Origin: Ustilaginoidea virens
Lineage: Eukaryota; Ascomycota; Sordariomycetes; Hypocreales; Clavicipitaceae
Reading direction: 5' to 3'
Assembly (NCBI RefSeq): GCF_000687475.1
Contig: NC_057320.1
Location: 3,596,001 to 3,660,000, forward strand
Length of the DNA: 64,000 nt
Shown here: positions 47,440 through 58,302 of the stretch, piece by piece
Numbering within the stretch: position 1 is the stretch's first letter
How the letters are laid out: the number at the start of each line of letters is the position of its first letter
The notes under the pieces: generated by a model
Told to the model about the DNA's origin: nothing
The model's database searches: none
What the model saw: only the letters and a program-made list of their open reading frames with translations
Position numbers and translations under genes: made by a program

Positions 47440-50400
47440 GAATAGCCCCCTAGAGTAATTTAATAATAATAATACGATAAGCAAAAGAACTATCTAAAGG
47501 TTAGGACTCTAGCTTATCTACCTGCTATCCTATAGGAAATTTAGGACTATAGTAGATATAAAAAGTCGATCGGGGGAGTAATAGGCTATTACCCCCTTAA
47601 TTACCTATACCGTTTATATCGATATCGATATTAATAGATAGCTATTAGCTATAATATTATATATTATCCTAGGCCTTATTTATAATATTATCTTAGGGCT
47701 ACCTTAGATAGAGTACTATAATATTAAATTATAAGCAAAGTAGTACTAATTGAGAATTAGAGCTGCTAGCGGCCTATTTATTAAAAAATCGACTATTTAA
47801 TCCTTTAGGCCTATTATAATTAATATTCTTAGATTGGTTTTTTATAGTATACTATAATAAGCGGTATACATCTAAGATCATTTAACCTCTTTTTTCTCTA
47901 TAAGCCTATAGGAGCTTATATATATCTTTTATATTATGCTCCTACCTTATTAGAATTTAATTCCCCCTCTAGCTTAGCTGTAGACCCTCTTATTTAAGCT
48001 CTAAAACTTTACCGATTTCTTTAATAAAGCAAAGGCTTTTAGCCTCCTACTATATTAAGGCATGCTTGATTATTATATTAAGCTTAAACCGACCCTAGAT
48101 AAGGGGCTATCTAACCTCTTATAGGGACCGCTATATAATATGCCGCGGGACTAATTACTTAAGATTTAGAGATAGGTAATTAACCTTATAGATAAAAGAT
48201 AGATCTATATAAGCTCTTTATCGGCAGTAATATTAATCCTATTTATGAAAAAAGCGAATAGTAGATAGCATTTTTATATAGATTACTAGGCCCTAAATAA
48301 GGTTATAATATAGGATCGGTATCCCTTTCTTTTAATTAAGGAGATACTATATTCCCTATTATAGGCGAAATAGTTTATAAAGGTAGATATCTATATCGCG
48401 TTCTATAAGATCTATATCGCTAAAGGCGATAAATATTTAACTGCATTTTAGACCTACTTCGGTCTTTTTAAATAGTTAGTAACCCCCTTTAGTCTAATTA
48501 AAGCTCCTATAATATTTTAGCAATATATTAATAGGGCCTTAGGGGACTTATTAAGGGATTTTACTACTACTTACCTAGATAAGATTTTAGTCTATACTAG
48601 AGGCTTATAGAAGGAATATATAGACTGCATTAAGGTTATCTTTAGCTGCTTATAAGATACCGGCCTAAATCTAGATCTAAATAAATATAATTTTATAGTA
48701 AAGAAGGTATACTGCCTTAGCTATATCGTAATAATAAGAAAAGAGATCTGCCTAAACCCTAAGAAGATTAAAGCGATCTAAAAGTAAAAAGCCCTTATAA
48801 AATTATAAGGTATTTAAAGCTTTTTAGGGTTTATAAACTTCTATTGCAATTTTATCCTAAATTTCTTTTATTTAGCTAAGCCTTTAGTTCGATTAATATA
48901 AAAGGGAGTCCCTTTTTAATAGCTTAAAAAAGAAGAAAAGGCTTTTTAAATACTTAAATAGTACTTTATTTTATACCTAATCCTCGCCTAATAGGACCCT
49001 AAAAAGGAAACGATCCTTAAGGTAGATAGCTTTAATATAGCTATTAGTAGCTACCTCTCTTAGATTAAAGAGGATAAAGTACTTTACCTAATCGTATACT
49101 ATTTAGTATGGTTTATAAAAGCTAAATGGAACTATACTATTTATAATAAAGAGCTATTTGCTATTATTTTATACCTTAAGGTATAGTTAGCTAAACTCTA
49201 TTCTATTACCGCTCTATTTATAATCCTTATAGACTATAAGAACCTTAAATACTTTACTTAATTAAAGGAGATATTAGAATACTAAGTACGATAGGCCGAG
49301 ACTTTAGCCCTCTTTAACTTCTATTTTTAATACCGGCCTAATTTATAAGCCTAACGCCCTAATGCCCTTTTACGATAGGAGTAAAAGGTAGATAGTACGG
49401 CTTTAAGATTTAGCTAAATCCTTTAGCTACTATTTATCTCTACTATAGAGGCAGACCTAATAGGAGACTAATTAAACCTAATAGAGAACCGACTAGACCT
49501 AATAAGGGATTAACCGGCTATAGATCTAGATATACTAAAGGATATACTAAAGGCAGCACCTTCGACTAAAGTCTTTTTATTAGCTAACTCTAGGATTTTT
49601 ACCGATATTTATCTATAGGTATTTTAGGATTAGGCTATAGCTAAGGATAAACTATATTATACCTAATAGAAGGCTATAGCGAATAGAAAGCGATAATTTT
49701 TAGGAGAGGTAAAAACTAGAAAGTAGATTATAGATTATACCCTAAATGCTTATAGGGTGCTACTATACTAGGGTTAGATTTAGCTCCCCTTATTCGAACC
49801 GCTAATAACTATAATAATTTAATAATGCTATAACTCCCCTACCGTAAAGCACCTAGGGAAGAATATAACTTTCTAGCTATTATAGCGGGATTATTACTTT
49901 GATAATATATCGTTTGAGGTAGCTTAATTCGTTTAGAACTACTAATGCCGTAAAGCGCATAAGAGTCGCTAGCTATACTAAGGCCTGCTTTAGCCTTTAC
50001 CGATCCTAGATTATTTTTAGTCTTAAATTTCTATTAATTTTATAATTAACCTTCTAGCCTATAATACTTCTAACCTATATTACCTAATGGTTATTACCGA
50101 CCGCCTATCTAAATACGTCTAACTTAAGGCAATACACTTAATATAAGCGGAGGATTATATAGAACGTTTTCTAGACTGCTAATAGCGGCACTATAGATTC
50201 CCTACCTAGATTATTAGCGATAGAGGCTTAGACTAGGTAGGCTAATTCTATACTATAATATATAAGGCTATTAGGACCGAATAACTCCTCTCGACTATAT
50301 ACTACCTATAGATTAATAGTAGTATAAAGCGTATAAATTAAGAGGTCTAGGCTATCTTACACGTAAAAATAGTATTTAACTAATACGATTAGCCCTAATA

Positions 50401-51180
50401 TCTCGCGATTTACTAGTATACTCTAAATAACCGTACTTCCTTTATTACCGGATGTAGCCTAAATTATCTCTTAAATGGCTTCGACTCTCCCATTATAGCA
50501 CCCCTCCTTAATATTATACTAAATTCTACGACCCTTAAGGGGCGAGCGGTATACTTTCTAGCTATAATATAAGAGGGGGGCGAACTCGCTTAGGCTACTA
50601 TCGCCTTTACTTACTAGCGGTAATAGGATGCGATAAACTATTCCTAATGCCTAGTAGAGCGCTACTAAATTAGGGACCGAGTTTAGCTTAGCCTATAGAA
50701 TATTAAAATTAACCGGCCTTATAAAAAGCTTAACTAGGTATCTATAAAGTATACTATTATAGCTATTCTATCCCTATTTAATATCTAACTTGATATCCCT
50801 AATAGTATTTACCCGGTCTTTTATATTAATCTTATGGAATATGCCGTTATCAACCCGCTACTAAGCTAAATACTTATAGATATTAGGCCTGGTACCCTAT
50901 TAGTCTTACCAGAAGATTTTAATACCCCATACAAATAATTTAAAGTCGAGGAGATATTAGCCGCAAAAAATGCTTAAGGTCGGGGCGGAAAGTATAATAT
51001 ACTAGTAAAATAGAAAGGATATGATTTACTATCTTAAGAGCCTTTTAAAAACTTCGAGGATATTACAGTATAGAAAGTATTTAAAGATAAATAGGGGGAT
51101 ATTTGGATATATAATAGGCCCGGTCGAACCTTATAGTAATTCCAATATAGAAATAGATAAAATTTTTCTCTAGAGAAGGG
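47440..51180 (+). pseudogene. Gypsy-B Pol with chromodomain, 5'-truncated
   Basis: Protease remnant (about 47455-47760) with V-D-I-K-S and I-L-G-L-P-x-I-E-Y-Y, missing the D-S/T-G turn. RT (about 48150-48740) has D-R-Y-P-F-L-L-I and T-Y-L-D-K-I-L-V-Y at the catalytic site. RNase H follows (about 49000-49340). The integrase zinc finger (about 49825-49985, H-x3-H then C-x2-C-type remnants) precedes the core (about 50030-50560, V-I-T-D-R-L-S-K-Y, I-S-D-R-G). A chromodomain ends it (about 50940-51120, with Y-N-I-L-V-K-x-K-G-Y and W/Q-E-P-F-K-N). The order and chromodomain make it a chromovirus. Gag is absent. Stops are very frequent, mostly TAG/TAA for Gln and Trp. The 73 bp before 47440 match nothing I know. 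Confidence 0.85.
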
Positions 51181-51183
51181 GGG

Positions 51184-51439
51184 TATATTATAGACTCGGG
51201 CTATATCCGTATTATAGATTAGCTAGGGCTTAGGCTGCGCCTATGCCTAACCTAAGACGGATGATATAAGGCAGATGCGCGGGCCGATAAGGCAATATTA
51301 GGGCTCTAGCCCGCGCTATATATGGATGTATATAGACTGCGGAAGGGACCCGATTTAGGCTCTTCTCCCTTCCTCCTTAGGTTTATTAATATATCCGATT
51401 GACGCCTATTTGCAGTCGCCCTAGGGCCAGTCCGTTATA
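51184..51439 (+). repeat. Gypsy-B 3' LTR (256 bp)
   Basis: It starts TATATTATAGACTCGGGC (TG to TA) after polypurine GAGAAGGGGGG and ends CAGTCCGTTATA. A reversed relative lies at 56231-56474. A Copia-C1 fragment follows directly. Confidence 0.8.
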
Positions 51440-52229
51440 CCTAGGGCGATTAGAGCTGCTATTGAGGTGCTAATATCATACAAAAAGCGTGTAAAAAGCC
51501 GTAAATTAGCGCCCCAAACCGAGCCTCGTAGGCTCCTTACCACTCTACGTAATAATACCTACCTAGTTTGCCTTTTAAAAAAGAAGGTTATTACTAAAAC
51601 AACCTTTATTACCTTTATCCACCAAAATAAAGGTATAGGCCCTATATCAAGTGGCCTAGAAGGAGACTTTCATAGAGGGCAAAATATAGGTTTAGAGGGG
51701 GTATCTAGTAGTAAAGAACCTGCTATTTTACTAGATGACCTGGAAAGCATCTCTGACCCTACTAACCTTACTAATATTAATAATACTAATATTATTCTAG
51801 ATGACCTAAAAAGCGTCCCGAACTATACTAATACTACTATAGATTACCGTCCTATAATATAGTCCCCGGCTACTGCAAAGAATGACCTTATAGATATCCT
51901 TACTAGCCTTAATCCTACCGACCTTACTGGCCCTACTAACCCTGCTGGCCCTGCTGGCCCTGCTGGCCCTATTGGCCCTACTAGCTCTACTAGCCCTACT
52001 AATCCTACGGGCCCTACCAACCCTACTGGCCTTACCGACTTATTCCCTCAGGAGGGTAATATCGTATACTACCTGATATAAGATTCCTGCTATGCAGCTA
52101 AGGTAAGCTAGCTAAAAAAGCCCTTGATGATACGCCTAATAGCTGGAAGAATATGCTATAATACCCTGAAAAAGAAAAAGACCTTTAGATAAAGGCACTA
52201 TTTAAGGAATTCGAGCAGCTTTTAGATAC
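51440..52229 (+). pseudogene. Copia-C1 fragment, integrase end to RT start
   Basis: This matches Copia-C1 at 17400-18165: R-A-I-R-A-A-I-E-V-L, K-L-A-P-x-T-E-P, the LDDLES-type linker, then N-S-W and the acidic start of RT. It is cut on the left by the Gypsy-B LTR and on the right by LTR-X of C2-p2. A Pro/Thr-rich stretch holds a 9-bp CCTGCTGGC-type tandem (51905-52040), longer than in the other C1 copy. 51467-51862 is open, but it is only the linker part of a larger gene. Confidence 0.88.
51905..52040 (+). repeat. 9-bp CCTGCTGGC coding minisatellite
   Basis: About fourteen units of CCTRCTGGC/CCTACTARC, with four near-perfect CCTGCTGGC in a row at about 51942-51977. Confidence 0.85.
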
Positions 52230-52955
52230 TCTTGAAATCAGCGCCTTTTTAGCTGTATTTTGGTACTGATCTCGCCACCATACGACGTCTTTACGTTGAG
52301 ATATCGCGGTGGCTATACCAGGCGCTATGGTGGGGCATAGCGCCCCACAACGCCAATTATAGTGGGCCACAGCGCCGGTCACGGCACCGGTACAGCGACC
52401 CACATCCGGCCACAGCGGCCGGTCACAGTGGGCCACAGGGCCCACAACAGGCGGCGCATTTCTACAGGATTACCAAATGGGCAAATCTTGCTAATACCAG
52501 CACTTTCGGCCTTCTATATACAGTCTCCCGCTATATCGAGCCTTTACGGCATACCGATATAGGGATTCCGGCCCGTACGGCAGGCTGTTATAGGGCATCC
52601 GGCACACCGCTATAAGCCACTGGGCTTGGTTGGGTAGGCACTGGGTAGGATATTGGGCACAGACTGGGCACGGTTGGGCAGGACGACTTTTCGTCGGTTT
52701 TTTTGCTATCCTTACGGTTTTTTATTATTTTTAACCGCTCTTTCAAAATAGTAGAAATATATCTAAAATTCCCTCTTTCTAGCTAGAATAATCACTAATA
52801 ATGATAATCAGATTTCCCTGATATTTTTACTTTGGTCAACCTCTTGTGCGCTTTAAATCTTTAACCAGCTCTTTGTTTTATTTTGCAAGGCCTTACACGC
52901 TACTATCGGTATCTAGTATATTTCCAACAGTGTTCTCAGTCACTATTTTGCAATA
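52230..52955 (+). repeat. LTR-X, 5' LTR of C2-p2 (726 bp)
   Basis: It starts TCTTGAAATCAGC (TGTTG altered) and ends TTTTGCAATA. It belongs to the 726-bp class together with C2-m1. Confidence 0.92.
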
Positions 52956-52969
52956 GGTTATGAGCCCGA
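52956..52969 (+). other. C2-p2 primer-binding site, best preserved
   Basis: GGTTATGAGCCCGA directly follows the LTR. Twelve bases match the complement of the CAU-containing anticodon arm of initiator tRNA-Met. Confidence 0.7.
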
Positions 52970-53267
52970 TATCTCAAGGCTTCCAGCTTAAGACTTTTTT
53001 ATGCTAACTTAGGATTTTAACGCATTTAGCAGCTAACCTTCTAGAAATCTAACTAATGATATTACCAATTGACAGTAAAGGATTAATCATCCCAGATTTA
53101 GGAACCTAGCTACCATACTAAGCTGCAACATATCCTTTGCAATAGGATTTTCTAAGGATTTTCTACAGATTACTCCTTAACGCAGCTTTCTTCTAGTTTT
53201 ATCTAGATTTTTAGTCTTGATTTTCTTCGCCTTTTTAAGATATTCCGGCACCTTTTCTCTTCCTATA
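52970..53267 (+). other. C2-p2 5' leader
   Basis: Non-coding, colinear with the C2-p1 leader apart from a short internal duplication (TTTTCTAAGGATTTTCTACAG, about 53150-53170). Confidence 0.7.
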
Positions 53268-56230
53268 ATAGCCAATTAGAACATTCCTACTAATAACCTA
53301 GGCTACTAAATCCCTAATACGGCAGAGGTAGAAGAATCTAATAATAACCAGGAAATTGCCTAGCTTAGGGAAGACCAACAGGAAATAAGAAAAGAATTCA
53401 GTTATAAATTTTATTAAATAAATTCTAAAATCGATTTTTTAGCTGATAAGGTAGGCAGCTTAGTAGACAGACTAATTAAGCCTACTGCTAGCCTACCATC
53501 CCAGGATATAATAGATATAAATACCTTCTAAACCCCTATGGGTAAGGGAAATAACCCACTATTACTACCTAAAGCCTAGCAGCAACCCCTGCTAGTCCCA
53601 ACTAGTATTAGCAGCTAAATCAGCGCTATAGCTATTAAGGAACTAGCTAAGACAGCTAATGGATTCTAAGAATCCCAAAAGCTAAGGGGGGCATCTAACT
53701 TCGACTAATAGAAATAGGCCCTTATGATTCAACTTAGAGCATTTAATATTGCCAAATTTATCGAAGAACCTTTTATTGCTAGCAATTTCAACGATTCAGA
53801 GCAAGCACTTTTACTATTACTTATCAAGAATAATTATATAGAAGGACCAGCTGCCGCTATTAACTAGTGCACTAACCTAGAGTCAGCCTTTATGTTACTC
53901 ACCAAATAGTATTCTCACTTATTAGACGTATAGCAGACCTACCTATACCCTGCCTTCCATTAACTAAATTTTACAGGCTATAAGGGTACCTTAGAATCTT
54001 TTAATGCCTCTTTTAATAGCTACCTATCTAGGCTGCAAATTTTAGGCTCCTATATATAACCTTTCGACTAAATCAGCTAATATTTACATACTATAGAAGG
54101 GGTCTTTTTTTAGTAGGCAGAATAGCACCACACAATAATGAGAATCGCCTATACTCAGGGAAATACATCAAATATTAACCTGTAATTTTATATAGTTGAT
54201 TTACTAGAAGAATAATGCATTAAAGGATTATTAGTAGCAAGGGCTACTACCCACCTTATAAAGGTCAAAGGTGCCGCTACTAATAGTAATAGTAGCAAGC
54301 CAGCTAGTAATAACGCTAGCAAAGGTAGTAAAAATACTACTACTAATGCCAATAAAAAGAATAAATAGGGGTCTTCTACCCAATAAGGGTCTTCTTCTAC
54401 TACATAAGATAAGCCGGAAAATAAAAAGAAAAAAGAAAAGAAAGATTCAGCTAATAAAGCAGATACCCCACAAAAGACTGACAAAAAGGAAAAGACTATT
54501 GATTCCTTTATACTACGAAATTATAACACTCTAAGTCTTATACGTAGTGAGATAGCCTATTCTTCCTTTTAGGACCGCAAATGTATGCAATTTCTAGCTA
54601 CCAGCTATAGTGTATAATCCGGTGGGAAAACGCCAACAGATTCTTTGCTCTACGATACTGGTTCTACGGTGTATATTATTAACGATAAAAAGCACTTTAC
54701 TTACTTCTAATACTATACCGGAAATAGACTAGTTATCAGTATAGGTAGTGGCCTAATTAAGCCCAGTGGGTAGGGCATAGCGCGTTTTACCGTACTATAG
54801 GGCACCAACCCACCTCGGTGGGGCACCTTAGAGCTAACTAACGCCCTCTTTATACCAGCTTTTGATATTAATATCTTTAGCGGCGTTAAATACTATCTGA
54901 ATCGTGGCAGTATTCAGGGCCAAAGCCTAGTTAACAGCAACAATAAGTATATTAGGCTTCTTAATTTTAAGAAGTATGGCTTTTTTTATAATAAAAAGGG
55001 GTAGATTCGCCGTTTTTACACCATACCAGCTAAAATCACCCGGCTTCATATAATATCTCGGTCGAAATACCCGCCCTAGCTAACCTAGAAGAATATAAAG
55101 AATATCCCCTGCTAGAGGATTTACCTACCCTACTAGCTGACTCGGACCTTCTACTAGCTAATTCTTAAGCTAATCTACTAGCTAATTTGCAAGCTGACCT
55201 ACCATCTAGTCCTGGCTTTTCGGTGGTACCAACAGCGGCTGCTATTCCCAATACAGCCCAGCCACCATAGAGGGCCCTAGTCGCCCTCAACCCTGCTCTA
55301 GTATTAGCAGCTGATATCGAGTATCAAAAGCTGCTATTACTAGCCGGCCTTTAGCACGTCAGGCTAAGGAAGATCGGAATCCAACTTCTTAAGAAGACTT
55401 ATGCCACTATAGCCGGCTTACCTAACCTTAATAAGGTAAAAGATTCTAATTTTAACTGCATCGCCTGTAAAAGGGCAAAGTCAGTATAACGTTTTACATT
55501 AGGGGCTATACCAGACCCTATGCATTATTTAGATATTATAGAGGGCGATATCTTCTAAATTAACCCTCTACTATACAATAAACGCCCCATTTGCCTTATC
55601 TTAGTAGACCGGAAATCATACTTCTATTAGGTATATTTACTACCCAATAAGGAAGGACCTATGGGATTCTTAGTGTTATAGGGGTTCTTCTAAGGTCTTA
55701 GGAATCGCTATAGCAAATCAGCTATTGAATTCTACTATAATAGTAGCAAGGAAATGAACGACGTTATTACAGCCTGGCTAGCTCTTAAGGGTATAGATTT
55801 TTTAACCTCTTCTTCTTATATTTATAAGCAAAATAGGTTAGCAGAATACTCTATATAGGTTATTGTTAACCGACTTAGAGCTACTATACTTTAGTCTCGG
55901 TTACCTTCTTACCTTTAGTCTATAGTAATTCTTAGTATTACTACCTTAGTAAATCTAATAGCAGTCTTAAACCATTCCTCTTCACCTTTCGAGGAATTAA
56001 AGAAGGACTTTCTAGAAATTATATACTATTACTTACCCGACCTTACTAGCTTCAGGGCTATTAGTGCGGCTATAGAGGTGCTAATTCCTCTAGAAAAACG
56101 GGTTATTAGCCATAAACTAGCCCCCCGGACCGAGTCAGGTAGGTTACTAGCTACGCTAGGTAATAGCACCTACTTTATCTATATCCTATATCGCCGGGTC
56201 GTCACTAAAACCTCTTTTATTACCTTCACC
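53268..56230 (+). pseudogene. C2-p2 Gag, protease and integrase, with frameshift
   Basis: The frame starts at ATA 53268 (ATG in C2-p1). Gag as in C2-p1, without CCHC and with a Lys/Asn-rich tail (54270-54500). The protease keeps Y-D-T-G-S near 54650. At 54981-54987 there is a run of seven T where C2-p1 has eight positions (TTCTTTTT), so the frame shifts by one. The integrase (about 55340-56230) continues in the new frame, with L-I-L-V-D-R-K near 55597 and I-P-L-E-K-R-V-I near 56085. The gene is then cut by the reversed Gypsy-B-type LTR. Stops are frequent. Confidence 0.88.
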
Positions 56231-56474
56231 TATAAAGGACTGGCCCTAGGGCTACTGCGAATAGGCGTCGAATGAATATATTAAATAGACTAGGGAGGAA
56301 AGGGAGAGGGCCCGAATAGGGGCCTCTAAGTAGCCTATTTATGCCCATATGTAGTATGGGCCGAATCCTTAGCGAGCCCTTATAACCCTATGCCGATACT
56401 CCTAAGGCTAGTCGCAGGCGTAGCCCGAGTCCTAGCCATATTATAGCGCGGGCGTAGCCCGAGCCCGTAATATA
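56231..56474 (-). repeat. Reversed Gypsy-B-type LTR (244 bp)
   Basis: The minus strand starts TATATTACGGGCTCGGGC and ends CAGTCCTTTATA, matching 51184-51439 with indels. CCCCCTTTCTCC at 56475 is a reversed polypurine tract, so this is the 3' LTR of a minus-strand element. Left flank TCACC. Confidence 0.78.
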
Positions 56475-58278
56475 CCCCCTTTCTCCGCCTCAAAATCGGA
56501 AAAATCGCCTTCCGTTATTAATTAATCCTCCGCTAGGGACTAATCATATTGCCGATTACTATATCGCGATATCCTCAAATCTATATATAGGCTAATTGCC
56601 GGATATAGGAAGGATTCATCTATAACTATAGCGGATATAGCTATACAATTAATAGGAGTCGTATAGTCATTAATTGGGAATAGTATAGTAGAAATATATA
56701 GAAGTTCGTTGTTGCGCCACTAGCTAGAGGTTGACCGATGCAGCTAGGAATATTATAAAAAAATTTTCGCTAGCTACTAACTAGAAATCTCCTTATAGTC
56801 TTTATTTTTCTTTATTAGGGCTCTTTTCCTTCTTCCCTTCTTCTTATTAAGGCTATTAATAAGTATCGAAGGTCCCTATCGTTATAAGTTTTATCCTATA
56901 TTAAGCCTATATTATATATTAATTAGTTGAAGTATTATTTCTATCCCGCTTATATTAGTATTCTTTACTGAATTCTATCTCTATTGCAACCGGCTACTAA
57001 CTCCTTTCGTAGTAAGACCTAGTCTAGCCTATTATAAAGCCTGTTAGTAAGTCTTAAGTCTCTACCTCTATTGCAAGCGTCTTATGCTAATCCTATTTAG
57101 AGCCCGAATATATCCTTATCTACTGCTAGAAGTGCCCCTATTAGGGAGGGATCGAGCCCTATTCGTCCCTAGAAGCTATACTATACTACTAGCGATTATC
57201 TTCTAAAGGGGGACTCCTCAGATAAGGAGTATTAGTATATAAAGGATAAAGAGTTTCCATATAATAGATGCACTAAGCGTATATAGTTAACTAGAGAATT
57301 ACCTATATATAAGTATTATAGGAGAGCTAAAGGGTATAAAAGCTATGCTAATTCTTATATATCTTGCATATAGCTTGATTAGTATCTTATGGGGAACCTT
57401 ATACTATAATATATCTTATACAGCTAGATTAAAGTAGTAAAGGAGGGGAGGGCTATTATAGAGCCCGCTTATCTTAAGATAGATATACAGAAAGCGCGTA
57501 CTACTATCCTTACCCTTAAGTTTTAGGCTTTAAATAATTAATAGTATCGTGCTTTTACTGCCGAATAGGTAGCCCCTAGCGCCTTACGTTTGGCGTTTAG
57601 GCTAAGAGATACTGCCGGTATAGTTTCTGCTGTATTTACGGCATTAATACCCTCGCAGCACTAGGCTAAGTCTATTATAGATCTTGCTTCTATTCTGAAT
57701 ATTATAAGGGAGATATAAATAGAAGCCTAGGAATATTATACTAGGATAGAGTAGTATTAGGTTAGAGCTTAATATCCCCGATTGCCTTTACCCCTATCTC
57801 GGCCCGCCCTCCCTGCATATTATATAAGGGGGGAACTATTATATAACTAAGACGGCTAGTATTATATAGAGGCTCTACCGCCGCTGGCATAAGGTTATCT
57901 AGTATAACCCCTATAATAATAGGCAGACCCCGCTTTACAGCCCCCTACGCCTTCGCTATCTTTATCGCAGCTGCCGCTATAGATACTATATCGTCTGGCC
58001 CTATCTTATTAAGGGGTCTTATCGTCTCTTAGTGTATCCCCGCTATATTCGCCTTATAGTATCCTATAGACTCTATTATATTATAGATATATAGGGAACT
58101 ATCTTTGTCTAATATATAGCCTATATATATGCTTTACCTTATAAGGACCCCCGCTACTACTAGCCTATATACTACTATAGGAATAAGAGGAGGCTTAGGG
58201 AGATAAAGAATAGCCTTAAGAAGGGGCATATTAGGGTTAAGCTTATATTAGCCCCGGTTTGGTTTATTATATTATATA
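56475..58278. other. Unclassified relic with protein-like plus-strand frame
   Basis: I do not recognise this. On the plus strand, 57230-58260 reads as coherent protein with scattered stops, for example A-P-S-A-L-R-L-A-F-x-L-R-D-T-A-G near 57570, I-L-N-I-I-R-E-I-Q-I-E-A near 57690, a Pro-rich part near 57780, and L-K-K-G-H-I-R-V-K-L near 58215. The first part (56475-56700) on the minus strand may be the end of a Gypsy polyprotein. Gag of an unknown element is one option. No catalytic motif is visible. Confidence 0.4.
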
Positions 58279-58302
58279 TTTTTTTTTTTTTTTTTTTTTT
58301 TT
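58279..58302. repeat. T24 homopolymer
   Basis: Twenty-four consecutive T on the plus strand, at the 3' edge (minus sense) of Gypsy-A2. Read on the minus strand it is a poly-A run. Confidence 0.95.

Larger units (their letters stand above)
52230..56230 (+). mobile_element. Copia-C2 element C2-p2, 5' part
   Basis: LTR-X, primer-binding site, leader, gag, protease and integrase, inserted in the Copia-C1 fragment (left flank GATAC). It is interrupted at 56230 by a reversed Gypsy-B-type LTR. The rest (C2-specific region, RT, RNase H, 3' LTR) is not in the window. Confidence 0.88.

Noticed and set aside
54188..54484. 98-codon hydrophobic minus-strand frame, membrane-protein-like
   Set aside because: It is the complement of the Lys/Asn-rich gag tail (AAR/AAY codons read backwards as Leu/Phe/Val).
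58279..58302. T-run as a transcription terminator
   Set aside because: There is no gene to terminate; it is better explained as a poly-A run of the minus-strand relic or a simple repeat.
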